Source of the DNA: Gallionellaceae bacterium
GTDB lineage: Bacteria; Pseudomonadota; Gammaproteobacteria; Burkholderiales; Gallionellaceae
NCBI GenBank assembly: GCA_030834965.1
Contig: JAUQWW010000025.1
Location: 20,094-84,093, forward strand
DNA length: 64,000 nucleotides
Reading direction: 5' to 3'
Below the pieces are notes generated by a model. That model had not been told where the DNA came from, ran no database searches, and saw only the letters and a list, made by a program, of their open reading frames with translations. Shown here one piece after another: positions 46,928-55,788 of the stretch. Positions within the stretch are counted from its first letter, which is position 1; each line of letters starts with the position of its first letter. Position numbers and translations under genes: made by a program.

Positions 46928-48466
46928 ATGGGCCAAATGATCAACACCAACATTGCCTCGCTGAATTCACAGCGCAACTTGAACACTTCGCAAGGCGCTC
47001 TGGCAACAGCCTTGCAGCGCTTGTCTTCCGGCCTGCGCATCAACAGCGCAAAGGACGACGCTGCCGGCATGGCGATTTCTTCGCGCATGACGTCGCAAAT
47101 CAACGGCCTGAACCAGGCCTCGCGCAACGCGAATGACGGCATCTCGATGGCGCAAACGGCTGAAGGCGCGCTGGGACAAATTTCCGACAACCTGCAGCGC
47201 ATGCGCGAACTATCCGTGCAGGCGGCAAACGGCACCAATTCGGCATCCGACCGCACCGCCATCCAGGCGGAAATTTCGCAGCTGCAACAGGAAATCAACC
47301 GCGTCGCACAGACTACTTCTTTCAACGGAACCAATCTGCTGGACGGGTCGCTGAACAACGCCCAGTTCCAGGTGGGCGCCAACGCCAATCAGGTCATTAA
47401 CGCCTCGATCACCAACGCCCAGGCCAATTCCATCGGCAGCAACACGGTGGCTGCCACAGCCGCCACGGCCGCCACCACGATGACAGAATCCACGATTAGC
47501 GCTGCAACCATGACACCGGCGAGCAACAAATTTCTTGCTCAGGCCCTGACGATCCAGGGAAATGGCACCACGGTTACCATTCCGAACACAACCCTGACTG
47601 TTGGTTTGTCGGGCAAGGCCATTGCAGATGCGGTCAACTCCGCTTCCGGCACGACCGGCGTGAGCGCCAGCGCAGTTACCACCGGCACACTGGGCGCCTT
47701 CACTGCGGGCACCGTCTCCCTGAAACTCTGGGGAACCCCGACCTCGGCCGGCGCCGCCAACCCGGTGACCGTTTCTGCCACGCTGGCCACGGCAACTGAT
47801 GTGTCTGGTCTGGCCTCCGCCATCAATGCTCAGTCCGGTGTGACCGGTATCACCGCCGTGGCCGACACGACTGCCGGTACGATCGCGCTCAGCCAGTCGC
47901 AAGGTTATAACATCGCTGTCGGCAACGTGGCAGGCGCTACGGGCGTAACGCTGAAGGGCTACACCAGCGCTGGCGCAGCCGGTACTGCGGTAACCCTGGG
48001 CGCGGTAGCCGCCGCTACCGACACGGCAGTTGTCGGCGCAAAGGTGTCTTTCACCGGCCCATCCGCGTTCACCGTTACCACCAGCGTGGCCGCATCGGGC
48101 ATTTTCGCCGCCACGACCTCCACCAGCAGTACGCTGAGCGCTGTATCCTCGGTCGACGTGACCACTTTGGCATCCGGCATTCCTACCGGTGCAAACAACG
48201 CGATAGCGGTAATTGATTCCGCGCTGAGCGCCATCAACTCATCGCGTGCCGCACTGGGCGCCATGCAGAACCGCTTCAGCTCCGCAGTCACAAACCTGCA
48301 AACCACCGCAGAAAACCTGAGTGCATCGCGCAGCCGCATTCAGGACGCAGACTTTGCCCAGGAAACCGGTGCGCTCACCCGCGCCCAGATCCTGCAGCAA
48401 GCCGGTACTGCGATGCTGGCGCAGGCGAATTCGGTTCCGAACAATGTGATGACGCTGTTGAGGTAA
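46928..48466 (+). CDS. fliC: Flagellin
   Basis: The 512-residue filament protein has conserved D0/D1 ends (INTNIASLNSQRNLN, GLRINSAKDDAAGMAISSRM, and C-terminal ENLSASRSRIQDADFAQE, ending NVMTLLR) and a long Thr/Ala/Ser/Gly-rich variable centre (about residues 155-430) exposed on the filament surface. The start follows AAAGGAG. The central domain lacks aromatic residues and has many serines and threonines, which are potential sites for modification. Transcription is from the FliA promoter upstream; a strong terminator follows. Confidence 0.97.
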   Translation: MGQMINTNIASLNSQRNLNTSQGALATALQRLSSGLRINSAKDDAAGMAISSRMTSQINGLNQASRNANDGISMAQTAEGALGQISDNLQRMRELSVQAANGTNSASDRTAIQAEISQLQQEINRVAQTTSFNGTNLLDGSLNNAQFQVGANANQVINASITNAQANSIGSNTVAATAATAATTMTESTISAATMTPASNKFLAQALTIQGNGTTVTIPNTTLTVGLSGKAIADAVNSASGTTGVSASAVTTGTLGAFTAGTVSLKLWGTPTSAGAANPVTVSATLATATDVSGLASAINAQSGVTGITAVADTTAGTIALSQSQGYNIAVGNVAGATGVTLKGYTSAGAAGTAVTLGAVAAATDTAVVGAKVSFTGPSAFTVTTSVAASGIFAATTSTSSTLSAVSSVDVTTLASGIPTGANNAIAVIDSALSAINSSRAALGAMQNRFSSAVTNLQTTAENLSASRSRIQDADFAQETGALTRAQILQQAGTAMLAQANSVPNNVMTLLR

Positions 48467-48487
48467 ATTCAAGTAGCACACGCACCA

Positions 48488-48517
48488 CCCAGCCGGGAAT
48501 TTTTCCGGCTGGGCTTT
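48488..48517 (+). terminator. Rho-independent terminator after fliC
   Basis: A 9-bp perfect stem (CCCAGCCGG with CCGGCTGGG, loop of 8) is followed by CTTTT. It lies 22 bases after the flagellin stop and would insulate the abundant flagellin mRNA from flaG. Confidence 0.88.
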
Positions 48518-48535
48518 TAGCAAAGGAGAGGCATC

Positions 48536-48922
48536 ATGCTCATCCAGAATTCAAGTAATGCCGCATCGGCGCCAGGGCTCGCTAGCGATAGCGCGCCTGT
48601 GCCCGTTGCTGCACCCCAGACAAAGGCCGCACCGGTCGATCTGCCGCAAGTCGCGGCCAAGGCAGCTGCTGAACCGAAGTCGGCCGCACCCACCCCGGCG
48701 CAACTACAAAGCGCAGTGGACAACATCAACCGTGCAATGAGGCAGAGCAACGCCAACCTGGAATTCAGCATCGACCAGGACACCAAGCATACAGTGGTCA
48801 AGGTCGTCGAATCCGGAACGGGGCAGGTCATCCGGCAGTTCCCCTCGGAGGATATCCTGAACATTGCGCACGCCATCGACCAGATGCAACAGCGCGGTTT
48901 GCTGTTGAAACAAAAGGCATAA
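48536..48922 (+). CDS. flaG: FlaG family flagellar protein
   Basis: The 128-residue protein has a disordered Ala/Pro-rich N-terminal half and the FlaG domain at the C terminus (LQSAVDNINRAMRQSNANLE, FSIDQDTKHTVVKVVESG, VIRQFPSEDILNIAHAI). FlaG influences filament length in several bacteria. The start ATG follows AAAGGAGAGG. It is upstream of fliD with 13 bases between. Confidence 0.94.
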   Translation: MLIQNSSNAASAPGLASDSAPVPVAAPQTKAAPVDLPQVAAKAAAEPKSAAPTPAQLQSAVDNINRAMRQSNANLEFSIDQDTKHTVVKVVESGTGQVIRQFPSEDILNIAHAIDQMQQRGLLLKQKA

Positions 48923-48935
48923 GCGGAGACGCATC

Positions 48936-50939
48936 ATGGCAACCACTTCAGCGACCTCAGGCTCCAATATCGACGTCGCCAGCATCGTCAGTCAGTTGAT
49001 GACGGTCGAGCAGCGACCGCTCGCTGCGCTGGCCAAGAAGGAAGCCAGTTACCAGGCGAAGCTTTCCGCCATCGGCACGCTGCAGGGTGCGCTGAGCAGC
49101 TTTCAGAGCGCGTTGTTGGCCATGAGCGACATATCAAAATTCCAGACAATGACCGCCGCCTCGTCGGACAGCATGGTGCTGTCCGCTACCGCAACAAGCA
49201 AAGCGATAGCTGGAACCTATACCCTTGACGTCACCAGCCTGGCACAGGCGCAAAAGCTGGTTGCCGCAGGGCAAACCAGCAGCACGGCCGGCATCGGCAC
49301 AGGTGTCGCAACTACGCTGACTTTTGATTTCGGCACCATCGCAGGCGGCGCCTTCGATAGCGCAAGCGGAAAATACACCGGATCGACCTTTACCTCGAAC
49401 GGCAATGGCACCAAGACCGTCACCATCGACGCCACAAATAACTCGCTGCAAGGCATCCGGGATGCCATCAATTCCGCAAACGTCGGCGTGACCGCGACGA
49501 TCATCAACGATGGCAGCGGCACGCCGTACCGCCTGGCCCTTGCTTCCAGCGCGATCGGGAGCAGCAACAGCCTGAAGATTTCAGTTGCGGGCGACGCGGC
49601 ACTGGGCAGCTTGCTGGCACATGATCCAGCCGCCACGCAAAACCTGTCCGAAACAGTGACCGCACAAAATGCGAATTTCAAGGTGAATGGCGTGTCTGTG
49701 AGCAAATCCAGCAACACGGTCACCGATGTCATCGAGGGCGTGACGCTTACCTTGCAGAAAACGACGACCACATCAGCCAGCGTGACCGTTGCGCGCGATA
49801 CCGCCTCGATACAATCCTCGGTGGCCGCTTTCGCGAAGGCCTATAACGACTTGAACAAGACGTTAAAAGATGTCTCCAGCTACGACCCGGCCACCAAGAA
49901 GGGCGCGATTCTGCAGGGCGATGCCGTCGTACGTGGAATCCAGTCCCAGGTGCGGGCCATGCTGAACAATCCCGTGAGCGGCGCCGGCGCGCTGACGCAC
50001 CTGTCGCAAATCGGCGTGACCTTCCAGAAAGACGGGACGCTGGCGGTGGATTCGACCAAGCTGAGCGCGGCCATTACCAGCAACCCCACTGACATCGCCG
50101 CACTGTTCGCAACGGTGGGCAAGGCTTCCGACAGTCTGGTCAGCTACACTTCAGCCGCGTCTACCGTCAAGGCAGGCAGCTATGCCGTGAATATCGCGCA
50201 GCTCGCCACGCAAGGAAACCTCGTCGGGTCTGCCGCCGTAGGTACGCTGACCATTGCCACAGGCGGAAACGATGCACTGAATGTGACCGTAAACGGCGTC
50301 AGCACATCGGTAACCTTGGCGGCGGGCACCTACACCGCGGCCACACTGGCCGCCGAAGTACAGGCCAAGATCAATGGCGCAAGCGCCCTGTCCAGCGCCG
50401 GTGCGTCGGTTGCGGTGACGGAGAGCGGAGGCGTGTTCACCCTCACCTCCAACAGCTATGGCTCAACCTCGAACGTGACGGTATCCGGAACAGGGGCAAT
50501 CAACCTGCTGGGCGGGGCTCCCATATCCACTGCCGGCCTGGATGTGGCCGGCACGATAGACGGACAGGCAGCAACAGGATCGGGGCAGTTTCTCACCGGC
50601 GACGCAGGTAATGTGCTGGGCCTGAAGGTACAGGTCAGCGGCGGCGCGCTGGGTGCGCGCGGCACGGTAAATTACTCGCATGGTTATTCCTACACGCTGG
50701 ACAACCTAATGGATTCCATGCTGGCAAGTGATGGTCTGATCGCCGGCAAAACCAAGGGGCTCAACAGCAGCATTACAGACATCGGAAAACAGCGCGATGC
50801 ACTGAATGTGCGGCTTGCCGCCCTGCAAAAACAATATACTGCACAATTTGCGGCACTGGATGTGATGCTGAGCAAAATGAACCAGACCAGCCTCTATCTG
50901 ACCCAACAATTGGCCACTCTGTCAAACATGAATAGTTAA
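48936..50939 (+). CDS. fliD: Flagellar filament cap protein FliD (HAP2)
   Basis: The 667-residue cap protein has a FliD N-terminal domain (SGSNIDVASIVSQLMTVEQR) and a C-terminal domain (LDNLMDSMLASDGLIAGKTK, then a coiled coil ending NQTSLYLTQQLATLSNMNS). The middle contains flagellin IN-type repeat segments and is longer than in enteric FliD (about 465). It assists flagellin polymerisation at the filament tip. The start follows AGCGGAGACG. It is followed closely by fliS. Confidence 0.95.
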   Translation: MATTSATSGSNIDVASIVSQLMTVEQRPLAALAKKEASYQAKLSAIGTLQGALSSFQSALLAMSDISKFQTMTAASSDSMVLSATATSKAIAGTYTLDVTSLAQAQKLVAAGQTSSTAGIGTGVATTLTFDFGTIAGGAFDSASGKYTGSTFTSNGNGTKTVTIDATNNSLQGIRDAINSANVGVTATIINDGSGTPYRLALASSAIGSSNSLKISVAGDAALGSLLAHDPAATQNLSETVTAQNANFKVNGVSVSKSSNTVTDVIEGVTLTLQKTTTTSASVTVARDTASIQSSVAAFAKAYNDLNKTLKDVSSYDPATKKGAILQGDAVVRGIQSQVRAMLNNPVSGAGALTHLSQIGVTFQKDGTLAVDSTKLSAAITSNPTDIAALFATVGKASDSLVSYTSAASTVKAGSYAVNIAQLATQGNLVGSAAVGTLTIATGGNDALNVTVNGVSTSVTLAAGTYTAATLAAEVQAKINGASALSSAGASVAVTESGGVFTLTSNSYGSTSNVTVSGTGAINLLGGAPISTAGLDVAGTIDGQAATGSGQFLTGDAGNVLGLKVQVSGGALGARGTVNYSHGYSYTLDNLMDSMLASDGLIAGKTKGLNSSITDIGKQRDALNVRLAALQKQYTAQFAALDVMLSKMNQTSLYLTQQLATLSNMNS

Positions 50940-50951
50940 TTGGAGAGCATC

Positions 50952-51422
50952 GTGAACGCCACCACCGCAATCAACGCTTACACCAATATCGGACTGGAAA
51001 CCAGCGTGACCACAGCAGACCCGCACAAGCTTATCCTGCTGCTGTATCAGGGTGCGCTGCTGGCCATCAGCTCGGCCAAGAACCAGATGCTGCGCAAGGA
51101 TATTGCCGCCAAGGGGAAATATATTTCGCAGGCCATCATGATTATCGAAGAAGGCCTGAAAGCGAGCCTCGACAAGAATGCGGGCGGCGAACTGGCGCAA
51201 AATCTCTCCGACCTCTATGAGTATATGAGCCAGCGCCTGCTGATTGCCAACCTGAAAAATGACGTGTCCGCACTGGATGAAGTGAGCCGCCTGCTGTCTG
51301 ATCTTAAGGGAGCATGGGAAGAAATACGCCCGGTGGTTATGTCGTCCGCACAGCAAGATGCCAGATCCACGCCACCGGCGGCGCCCGCCAAAGCGGAAGC
51401 CCTGACTTACGGAAGGATATAG
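50952..51422 (+). CDS. fliS: Flagellin export chaperone FliS
   Basis: A 156-residue all-helical chaperone that binds the flagellin C terminus before export. Motifs are AINAYTNIGLETSV, DPHKLILLLYQGAL and the coiled helices that follow. The likely start is GTG 50952, with GGAG 6 bases upstream; a TTG four codons earlier has no ribosome binding site. It is 12 bases after fliD. The C-terminal 25 residues are Ala/Pro-rich and probably disordered. Confidence 0.93.
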   Translation: MNATTAINAYTNIGLETSVTTADPHKLILLLYQGALLAISSAKNQMLRKDIAAKGKYISQAIMIIEEGLKASLDKNAGGELAQNLSDLYEYMSQRLLIANLKNDVSALDEVSRLLSDLKGAWEEIRPVVMSSAQQDARSTPPAAPAKAEALTYGRI

Positions 51423-51425
51423 ACC

Positions 51426-51749
51426 ATGAATCCGGTCATTGAGAATTACGAATTCCTCTCCTCCATCACCGGGCAGATGCGCGCGGCCGCCACACAGGGC
51501 GCATGGGATCACCTGGTGGAACTGGAAAAACAATGCAGCCAGCGCGTGGATGCGATGAAAGCCCAGGATACGGCCACGCCGGTCGATGAAAGCACCCGGC
51601 TGCGCAAGGTGGCATTGATCCGCAAGATCCTCGCTGACGACGCCGAAATCCGCAACCACACCGAACAGTGGATGGCGCAACTGCAGCGCATCGTGCAAAG
51701 CACAGGCCAGGAACGCCGCTTGCGGGAAGCCTATTCCGGCGAGTATTGA
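51426..51749 (+). CDS. fliT: FliT-like flagellar chaperone
   Basis: A 107-residue helical protein beginning VIENYEFLSSITGQMRAAAT with WDHLVELEKQCSQRVDAMKA in the middle, the FliT pattern. FliT is the chaperone for FliD and, in enterics, an anti-FlhDC factor; no such regulatory role can be inferred here. It starts 3 bases after fliS, and its order fliD-fliS-fliT is canonical. Similarity is weak in sequence, so the call depends partly on position. Confidence 0.8.
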   Translation: MNPVIENYEFLSSITGQMRAAATQGAWDHLVELEKQCSQRVDAMKAQDTATPVDESTRLRKVALIRKILADDAEIRNHTEQWMAQLQRIVQSTGQERRLREAYSGEY

Positions 51750-51798
51750 ATCGATAACGTGGCATGCAGATGGCGCGCCCTACCGACAATTCCAGTGC

Positions 51799-53046
51799 AT
51801 GCTGCCCCCCAATCTTCTAACCGCGCTCAAGGCATACGCGCAGTCGCAGAAACCTCTGCCGACTGCGGCGGACGATGCCGCGCTCAAGACAACCCAATTT
51901 GAAGCAGGGCAAAAACTCCAGGGCAGCGTACAGGCCCAGATAGCGAGCGGCCTGTTCAAGGTGCAGGTTGCCGGTCAGCTAGTTCAGATGCAGCTCCCCC
52001 CCTCCATACGCAGCGGCGACACCGTGGCGTTGCAGGTCATCTCCACCCAGCCGCGCCTGACCTTCAGCATGGTCAACTCGGCCAACCCGCTGTCTACGCC
52101 GGAACAATTGGGTTCTGTGGCGCGCCTGCTGTCCTCCATGTCGCAGCAAGCGCCGGAAAAGGCGTATGTGCGCGCGGCGCAACGGACACCGCTGTGGGAA
52201 ACGCCGCAGCCTCCGGCAGGCAAGGAGCTGGCCGGGCTGCTGAAGGAGGCGCTGAGCAACAGCGGACTGTTCTATGAGTCGCACCAGGTGCAATGGCTGG
52301 AAGGCTCGCGCAGCACGGCCCAGCTGATGCATGAACCGCAGAACCAGGTGCCCGGGCAGCCCAGACTGCCCGGGCAGTCCGGACAGACCGGACTACCTGG
52401 ACAACCCTTGGCTGCAATGGCGCATGACAGCACCGGGAAGGCGGCGATAACGGCACATCAGGAACCGGTTCCGCCAGCCATGGCACAAGACAACGCCGGA
52501 AAGTCAGCAATGGCCCATACGGACAGCACCAGGGCAGTGATCACATACAACACCACTGGCGGCACCGTCATCGCCACCGACAGCAACAGCAGCCCGGCGG
52601 CAGCAACCAGCACTGCGCAGGCCAATGCCACAAGCCAGCCGGGTGCAACAACACAGCCAGACAGCAAGCCGCTGAACATCCCCGAGCATTTGCAGCCCCT
52701 GGTACAACAGCAGCTCAATGCGCTGGAAACCCGGCAGATGCTGTGGCAGGGCAATGTGTGGCCGGGACAGGACATGCGCTGGGAAATCCACGAACAACCT
52801 CCGCAAACCGCTGCTGAAGAGGAGCAACGGCAATGGGTCACGCAGCTGCAACTGGATCTGCCCACTCTGGGAGAAGTCACGGCTACGCTGCGTTTTAACA
52901 GCGCAGGGCTGAGCCTCATGCTGAATGCCGCCGCACCCGAGACACGTGCGGTGCTGGGCAGTGCGAGCACGCAGCTGGTCGCCGCGTTATCAGACGCCGG
53001 AATCCAGGTGCTCGGCGCACAGGTCACCCAATTAACCTCAGAATAA
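51799..53046 (+). CDS. FliK-like flagellar hook-length control protein
   Basis: The 415-residue protein has a long low-complexity centre (about 185-310, Pro/Gln/Thr/Ala-rich with GQPRLPGQSGQTGLPGQP) and a C-terminal Flg_hook domain (about 330-415: QLQLDLPTLGEVTATLRFNS, MLNAAAPETRAVLGSASTQL). It is expected to measure hook length and switch export specificity by contact with FlhB. The N-terminal domain resembles the FliK-like proteins found beside fliST and an flhB C-terminal-like gene in Beta- and Gammaproteobacteria. The ribosome binding site is weak. A separate fliK may follow fliJ outside the window. Confidence 0.82.
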   Translation: MLPPNLLTALKAYAQSQKPLPTAADDAALKTTQFEAGQKLQGSVQAQIASGLFKVQVAGQLVQMQLPPSIRSGDTVALQVISTQPRLTFSMVNSANPLSTPEQLGSVARLLSSMSQQAPEKAYVRAAQRTPLWETPQPPAGKELAGLLKEALSNSGLFYESHQVQWLEGSRSTAQLMHEPQNQVPGQPRLPGQSGQTGLPGQPLAAMAHDSTGKAAITAHQEPVPPAMAQDNAGKSAMAHTDSTRAVITYNTTGGTVIATDSNSSPAAATSTAQANATSQPGATTQPDSKPLNIPEHLQPLVQQQLNALETRQMLWQGNVWPGQDMRWEIHEQPPQTAAEEEQRQWVTQLQLDLPTLGEVTATLRFNSAGLSLMLNAAAPETRAVLGSASTQLVAALSDAGIQVLGAQVTQLTSE

Positions 53047-53073
53047 ACCGAGATAATCCATCGGCACAAAACC

Positions 53074-53370
53074 ATGACAACGCCGCCCAATAAGCGCCAG
53101 ATGGCAGTCGCGCTGGCCTATCGCAGCCACGATCCTGCTCCGAAGGTGGTGGCACAGGGGCGCGGCCTGATCGCGCAGGCGATCATCGAGCGCGCCAAGC
53201 AACATGGTGTGTTCGTGCACGAGTCGGAAGAATTGGTGGGATTGCTGATGCAAGTTGAACTGGACCAGCATATCCCGCCGCAACTCTATCTGGCGGTGGC
53301 CGAGCTGCTCGCCTGGCTATATCGTCTGGAGCATGGAGAAACTCCCGCTGATCCGAGCGCAATTAAATAA
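53074..53370 (+). CDS. Stand-alone FlhB C-terminal-domain-like protein
   Basis: This 98-residue protein has only the cytoplasmic FlhB/YscU autoprotease-derived part: it begins MAVALAYRSHDPAPKVVAQG, the segment that follows NPTHY in FlhB, and continues with helices ending AELLAWLYRLEH. It has no membrane helices and no cleavage site. Such FlhX/FhlB-like proteins can replace the cleaved FlhB fragment in some bacteria. It begins 27 bases after the FliK-like gene, its probable interaction partner. Confidence 0.88.
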   Translation: MTTPPNKRQMAVALAYRSHDPAPKVVAQGRGLIAQAIIERAKQHGVFVHESEELVGLLMQVELDQHIPPQLYLAVAELLAWLYRLEHGETPADPSAIK

Positions 53371-53420
53371 AAACGCCGGTAAAATCGGTGCCGTTGATTT
53401 AAATTTTGCCTACATACGGC

Positions 53421-54170
53421 ATGGACCAAAAAAAAGAAGTTGTACTGCAAATAGAGCGTTTCCACGGTGATGAGGATCATCAATTTCGCATCCCGTCAAA
53501 AAAGGAAATGCTATCCATCCTGCAACGCCTTGTAGAACAAGGCACGCGTGCAGCCCTGTACTATGATGAGCATGGCAACTTCATTCTGACCACGCTGCTT
53601 GGCGTCAACGAAACCGGCATGTGGCTGGATGTTGGCCCGTTCCCTCCGGAGAACGAACGCCTGCTGCTAAGCGAGCACATCACGTTCGTCAGCATGCATC
53701 AGAATGTAAAAGTGCAGTTTGTGGCGCACCATGTTGAGAATGTCCCGTTTGAAAATACCAGGGCTTTTTATCTGGAACTGCCTGAGTATCTGTTGCGTAT
53801 ACAAAGGAGAGACTATTTCCGCCAGAGCATCCCGGCTAACGCTCCAATCAAATGCAATATTCCTGCAGTGCGGCGTGAAGTGTCTGTTCTGGATATCAGC
53901 GTCGGGGGAATCGGGCTGCTGTGTGGAGACAACGAGGCCCAGTTAGTGAGGGGAGCAACTTTCGAGGATTGCCAGATTCCACTGCCGGGTATCGGCGCCG
54001 CAAGAGTCACCATCGAGGTAAAAAGCAACGTCAAGTTCACGGCCCGCAACGGCGCGGTGCAGATGCGCGCAGGCTGCCAATTCATCGATCTGAGTTCCCA
54101 GGCGGAATCGCTGCTGCATCGTTATACCACCCAATTGCAAGCTCAAACGCTGGCAAAAGCGCAAGACTGA
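53421..54170 (+). CDS. YcgR-type flagellar brake protein with PilZ domain
   Basis: The 249-residue protein has an N-terminal YcgR domain (about 1-105, RIPSKKEMLSILQRLVEQGT) and a C-terminal PilZ domain (about 110-235). The cyclic-di-GMP binding motifs are RRDYFR (RxxxR) and DISVGGIGL (D/NxSxxG). In YcgR the binding of cyclic-di-GMP slows the motor. The frame opens at a TTG 15 bases upstream, but ATG 53421 is the better start. It ends the plus-strand flagellar cluster and is convergent with the PLP/ATP-grasp operon. Confidence 0.93.
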   Translation: MDQKKEVVLQIERFHGDEDHQFRIPSKKEMLSILQRLVEQGTRAALYYDEHGNFILTTLLGVNETGMWLDVGPFPPENERLLLSEHITFVSMHQNVKVQFVAHHVENVPFENTRAFYLELPEYLLRIQRRDYFRQSIPANAPIKCNIPAVRREVSVLDISVGGIGLLCGDNEAQLVRGATFEDCQIPLPGIGAARVTIEVKSNVKFTARNGAVQMRAGCQFIDLSSQAESLLHRYTTQLQAQTLAKAQD

Positions 54171-54204
54171 ACGCCCAGGCTGAACGCTTCGATCAACGAT
54201 CCGC

Positions 54205-55788
54205 CTAATTCCGTCCGGACCGGACGAGCAGCGCGGCTTTATCCAGCGCCGCCACTGCTTTCTCAATGACTGCTGGCGCATACCGCCCGCCCTGTGCCGT
54301 TGCTTGGACGACCAGCCGTGCGCTGGCACACAGGCGCAGCGCGCTCAGCGGCACGCCGTCACGATTCCCGCATGCAACCGGCTGCCCCAGTTGGCAACGC
54401 AATGCGGCAACCGCATCGTCCTCATAACGATCGCTCAGGTCGATTTGCAGCAGCCGGTAAACTTGTATTGTCTCTTCGCTGTTCAGCGGTAATTTTCCAG
54501 CCTGGGTTGCGGGGTGAAAAAGCAGGAATGGAAAAATTGTCTGAATGTGATCCCAGCCCGTTGCGCCGCTTAGCGAAGAGCGGTCGAGTGCGGACACAGG
54601 CAATGGCTCGAACAGCGGATCGGCAGCAAGGCGCTTCAGGATGGCGCACGCAAATTCCTGCAGGAAACTTGCAACCGCCGCCTCCGGCACCGAGCGGAAT
54701 GCGCGCAGCTCCTCCAGCGCCGCTTCCCAGCGCAGCAGCAAGCCGAAGTTGGCCATGTTATCGGGCAATGCGCTCGCATCCCAGCTTTCCGGCCAATCGA
54801 CCCGCGTGGAATAGGCCGACAGCGCACGCGGGAGCGGCCGCCCGCGCAATCGGCTGGCAGCCGCTGCGGGAATGAGCAACGCTCCGGAAAAAGGCGGGCC
54901 GGTCACGAATTTCGATCCAGTCAGCGCCACCATGAAACCCAGCTCGAGATAGGCACGCAGGGTAGACGGTGCGATCCGGAATTGGCAGGCATCCATCAGC
55001 ACATCCAGCGCATGGGGAAGCTTTTGCCGCAACGCCAGCGCGCAGGCCGGACTTGGCGCAATGATGCCGGTCTTGGACACGTCGGTTAACACCAGAAGGA
55101 CGCGCTGCCCCATTTGGGCGGCCTGGATCACCGCTGCTTCGAATTCGGCATCTATATCCGCAGTCGGCCGCGGCGTTCCATCCGCAAGACGAATGGCAAC
55201 GGTCGCCACTTCGATGCCGTCATTATTGGCGGCACCGTTGCCAAGTATGGGTTCGTCTTCGATGACGGCATCCCCCAACGCGGCCCGGCAGCTGAAATGG
55301 CGGCCCGCCAGCGCTGCCGGCACGCCGCTGCCCGTCTCTGCCGGGTCCACCATGATGGCGAGCATAGGCGTTTCTGCGGCGCCACCCAACTGGGCGGCAA
55401 TCAAGTGCAAATCCGTGCCCGATGCGGCGAAAACCACATCGAGGCCATGCAGATCGGACACCCCGCATAAGCGGATCAATTCCTGCCTGATCCGCTTCAG
55501 TTCATGTGCGTAAATGACTGCATCAGACGCTGTCTCCGCAGCCTGAACCAGCCTGCTACGCAGCCGGTCGGCGGCGGCAAAACCCGCCGCGGAGATGCCG
55601 GAAGCCGTCGATGACCCCAAGGCCACCAGGGCGGAATCGGGAAAAGGCGAGCAACCGTATCTGTTCAAGTTCTCCCGATTGAGTGCAATGCGGGCGTCAC
55701 CACCCTCCACCAGCAACTGTTCTGTCGGAGGAAGGCAGGCGTATGTACTCACAGGTATTTTTTTCACAGATGTCATAAAGGACGCCAT
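54205..55788 (-). CDS. PLP-dependent aminotransferase-like protein of unknown function
   Basis: A 527-residue protein with the signs of a fold-type I PLP enzyme: a glycine-rich FAASGTDLHLIAA segment, LMDACQFRIAP (aspartate for the pyridine nitrogen, about D266) and ALTGSKFVTGPPFSGALLIP with the cofactor lysine at about K293. It does not match a named aminotransferase or desulphurase known to me; it is longer than class V enzymes (about 400), with an extra C-terminal domain of about 150 residues. Its ATG overlaps the stop of the ATP-grasp gene (TAATG), so it is the last gene of a three-gene operon. Substrate unknown. Confidence 0.82.
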   Translation of the reverse strand: MASFMTSVKKIPVSTYACLPPTEQLLVEGGDARIALNRENLNRYGCSPFPDSALVALGSSTASGISAAGFAAADRLRSRLVQAAETASDAVIYAHELKRIRQELIRLCGVSDLHGLDVVFAASGTDLHLIAAQLGGAAETPMLAIMVDPAETGSGVPAALAGRHFSCRAALGDAVIEDEPILGNGAANNDGIEVATVAIRLADGTPRPTADIDAEFEAAVIQAAQMGQRVLLVLTDVSKTGIIAPSPACALALRQKLPHALDVLMDACQFRIAPSTLRAYLELGFMVALTGSKFVTGPPFSGALLIPAAAASRLRGRPLPRALSAYSTRVDWPESWDASALPDNMANFGLLLRWEAALEELRAFRSVPEAAVASFLQEFACAILKRLAADPLFEPLPVSALDRSSLSGATGWDHIQTIFPFLLFHPATQAGKLPLNSEETIQVYRLLQIDLSDRYEDDAVAALRCQLGQPVACGNRDGVPLSALRLCASARLVVQATAQGGRYAPAVIEKAVAALDKAALLVRSGRN

